From JASLBX01 sp036374175 (GTDB lineage Bacteria; Actinomycetota; Actinomycetes; Jiangellales; Jiangellaceae), in assembly GCA_036374175.1 (NCBI GenBank), contig DASUUH010000149.1, forward strand, positions 12,919 through 76,918: a stretch of 64,000 nucleotides of DNA, written 5' to 3'. How positions within the stretch are numbered: the first letter of the stretch is position 1; every line of letters starts with the position of its first letter. The position numbers were made by a program, and so were the translations under genes. Below the pieces are notes generated by a model. That model saw nothing but the letters and a program-made list of their open reading frames with translations. It was not told the origin of the DNA and searched no databases. Shown one piece after another: positions 62,584-64,000 of this stretch.

Positions 62584-63884
62584 GGGACGATCCGGTCGAT
62601 GACAAGCGGCGGTAGGTCGGGACGAGATCCAGGCGGGGCGATCTCGTACCCGCCATCCAGGGCGGCCAGCGCCCGTTCGAAGCGTTCGGGTTCGTCGGTG
62701 TGCAGGGTCAGCAACGGCTCGCCGCCCCGCACGAGCGCACCGGGCTTGGCATGCAGCTCGACGCCGGCCCCGGCCTGAACGGGGTCTTCCTTCCGGGCCC
62801 GCCCTGCCCCGAGCCGCCAGGCGGCGACGCCGACCGCCAGTGCGTCGAGGCGGGTCAACACACCGTCGGCCGGTGCGAGGACGATTTGTTGCTCGCGGGC
62901 GACGGGGAGTGGTGCATCCGGGTCCCCGCCCTGAGCCCGCAGCATGGCTCGCCAGACGTCCATCGCCGAGCCGTCGTTCAGGGCGTCGGCGGGATCGCGG
63001 CCGTCCACACCGGCGGCGGCCAACATCTCCCGGGCCAACGTCACGGTGAGCTCGACGACATCGGCTGGGCCGCCGCCGGCGAGCGCCTCCACCGACTCGC
63101 GGACTTCGAGCGCATTGCCGGCCGTCAGCCCGAGCGGAGTCTCCATGTTGGTCAGCAGCGCCACGGTGTTCACTCCGGCATCGGTGCCGAGTTCCACCAT
63201 GGTCCGGGCGAGCTCACCTGCTGAGTCGGCGTCCTTCATGAACGCGCCAGAGCCGACCTTGACGTCCAGGACGAGAGCTCCGGTTCCCTCGGCGATCTTC
63301 TTGCTCATGATCGAAGACGCGATCAGCGGGATAGCTTCAACAGTGCCCGTGACGTCGCGCAGGGCGTACAACTTCTTGTCTGCGGGTGCGAGGTCCTCGC
63401 CGGCCGCGCACACGACCGCCCCCACCGTTCGCAGCTGGGCCAGCATCTCGTCGGCGGACAGTGACGCTCGCCACCCTGTGACCGACTCGAGCTTGTCGAG
63501 CGTGCCGCCGGTGTGTCCCAGCCCGCGGCCGGACAGCTGCGGCACTGCCGCACCGCAAGCGGCGACCGTCGGTGCCAGCGGCAGGGTGATCTTGTCGCCG
63601 ACCCCGCCGGTGGAATGTTTGTCCGCCGTCGGCCGCCCCACCTGCGACCAGTTCATCCGGGAACCGCTGGCGACCATCGCCGCAGTCCAGCGCGCGACCT
63701 CCCGCCGCGACATGCCGTTCAGCAGGATGGCCATGGCCAATGCGGCCATCTGCTCGTCCGCGACGACGCCCCGGGTGTACGCGTCGACCACCCAGTCGAT
63801 CTGTTCGTCGGAGAGTTCTGCTCGGTCGCGTTTGGTCCGGATTACGTCGACGGCGTCGAACGGTTCACTCACAGCACCGATCAT
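62580..63884 (-). CDS. deoA: Thymidine phosphorylase
   Basis: 434 aa. It splits thymidine to thymine and deoxyribose 1-phosphate. KHSTGGVGDKITLPLAP (phosphate loop), QLSGRGLGHTGGTLDKLES, ALRDVTGTVEAIPLIASSIMSKKIAEG, LVLDVKVGSGAFMK and the C-terminal domain (LHTDEPERFERALAAL) are typical. ATG at 63884 (MIGAVSEPF) is preferred; GTG at 63872 is possible. Works in the same salvage pathway as add and the uridine kinase. Confidence 0.95.
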   Translation of the reverse strand: MIGAVSEPFDAVDVIRTKRDRAELSDEQIDWVVDAYTRGVVADEQMAALAMAILLNGMSRREVARWTAAMVASGSRMNWSQVGRPTADKHSTGGVGDKITLPLAPTVAACGAAVPQLSGRGLGHTGGTLDKLESVTGWRASLSADEMLAQLRTVGAVVCAAGEDLAPADKKLYALRDVTGTVEAIPLIASSIMSKKIAEGTGALVLDVKVGSGAFMKDADSAGELARTMVELGTDAGVNTVALLTNMETPLGLTAGNALEVRESVEALAGGGPADVVELTVTLAREMLAAAGVDGRDPADALNDGSAMDVWRAMLRAQGGDPDAPLPVAREQQIVLAPADGVLTRLDALAVGVAAWRLGAGRARKEDPVQAGAGVELHAKPGALVRGGEPLLTLHTDEPERFERALAALDGGYEIAPPGSRPDLPPLVIDRIVP

Positions 63885-63965
63885 TCCCGACCCGGCGGGT
63901 GCGGGCCACCACCTCCGCCACAAGCGAACTCCGCGCCGCACTCCCCAACGCCCCCTCCCCCTCGC

Positions 63966-64000
63966 GTTGATCATGGGCAGATGATCCCTATCCAGCGCGT
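63966..64000. repeat. Possible TGATCA-type palindrome cut by the window end
   Basis: GTTGATCA at 63966-63973, followed by GGGCAGATGATCC, looks like the left end of the palindromes at 39071 and 30671. The right half is outside the window, so the structure is not verifiable. Confidence 0.35.

Overview
The window is high-GC, tightly packed DNA from an actinobacterium (Actinomycetes). The support is gene content and order: valS-folC-DUF4233-ndk-radical SAM pair, the clpS-DUF2017-mec-cysO-cysM sulfur block followed by murI-MBL-rph-rdgB (the order is close to the mycobacterial one), GuaB1, a split LigD, many GTG starts and 4-bp ATGA/GTGA stop/start overlaps. The genus cannot be fixed from the sequence. 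There are no rRNA genes, CRISPR arrays, insertion sequences or phage genes. No gene-free stretch exceeds 300 bases; the longest are 10079-10361 (an operator and a hairpin) and 45823-46024 (a candidate valine leader).

Layout. 1-8604 (minus strand): radical SAM pair, ndk, DUF4233, folC, valS, guaB1. 8699-14837: MerR and HTH regulators, a GAF protein, separate LigD polymerase and ligase genes running tail to tail, a FUSC protein, a GroES-like protein and DUF3618. 14910-18175: an ECF metal transporter (CbiM/Q/O type) with a textbook nickel-regulator box, a bcp peroxiredoxin and tRNA-Leu. 18243-23787: aldo/keto reductase, sulfite-oxidase-like enzyme, rdgB, rph, MBL phosphodiesterase, murI. 23838-25930: a small accessory insert. 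25960-30659: cysteine biosynthesis, clpS and NAD salvage. 30725-34111: homogentisate degradation around a palindromic operator. 34161-39043: PlsY-like plus DegV (fatty acid) pair, then a large LuxR regulator and its likely targets. 39135-45822: drug-type ABC exporter with PadR, aminotransferase, and a second, archaeal-like valyl-tRNA synthetase. 46025-53250: HAAS/PadR pair, uridine kinase, adenosine deaminase, PPOX protein, pta-ackA. 53253-62466: a six-gene signalling operon. 62580-63884: thymidine phosphorylase.

The most unusual part is 53253-62466. Six genes, all overlapping by 4 to 11 bases, encode a MinD/ParA-like ATPase, a permease with long soluble ends, a response regulator with a coiled-coil output, a membrane hybrid kinase with two receivers and an Hpt domain, a receiver-kinase fusion, and a receiver fused to a thioredoxin-reductase-like flavoprotein that lacks the CxxC pair. 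Five receiver domains and no DNA-binding domain point to a phosphorelay with redox and ATPase/transport outputs instead of transcription.

Other points of interest: two families of intergenic palindromes (one brackets valS in inverted orientation), two divergent ValRS genes in one window, and a Val-codon-rich leader before the second one.
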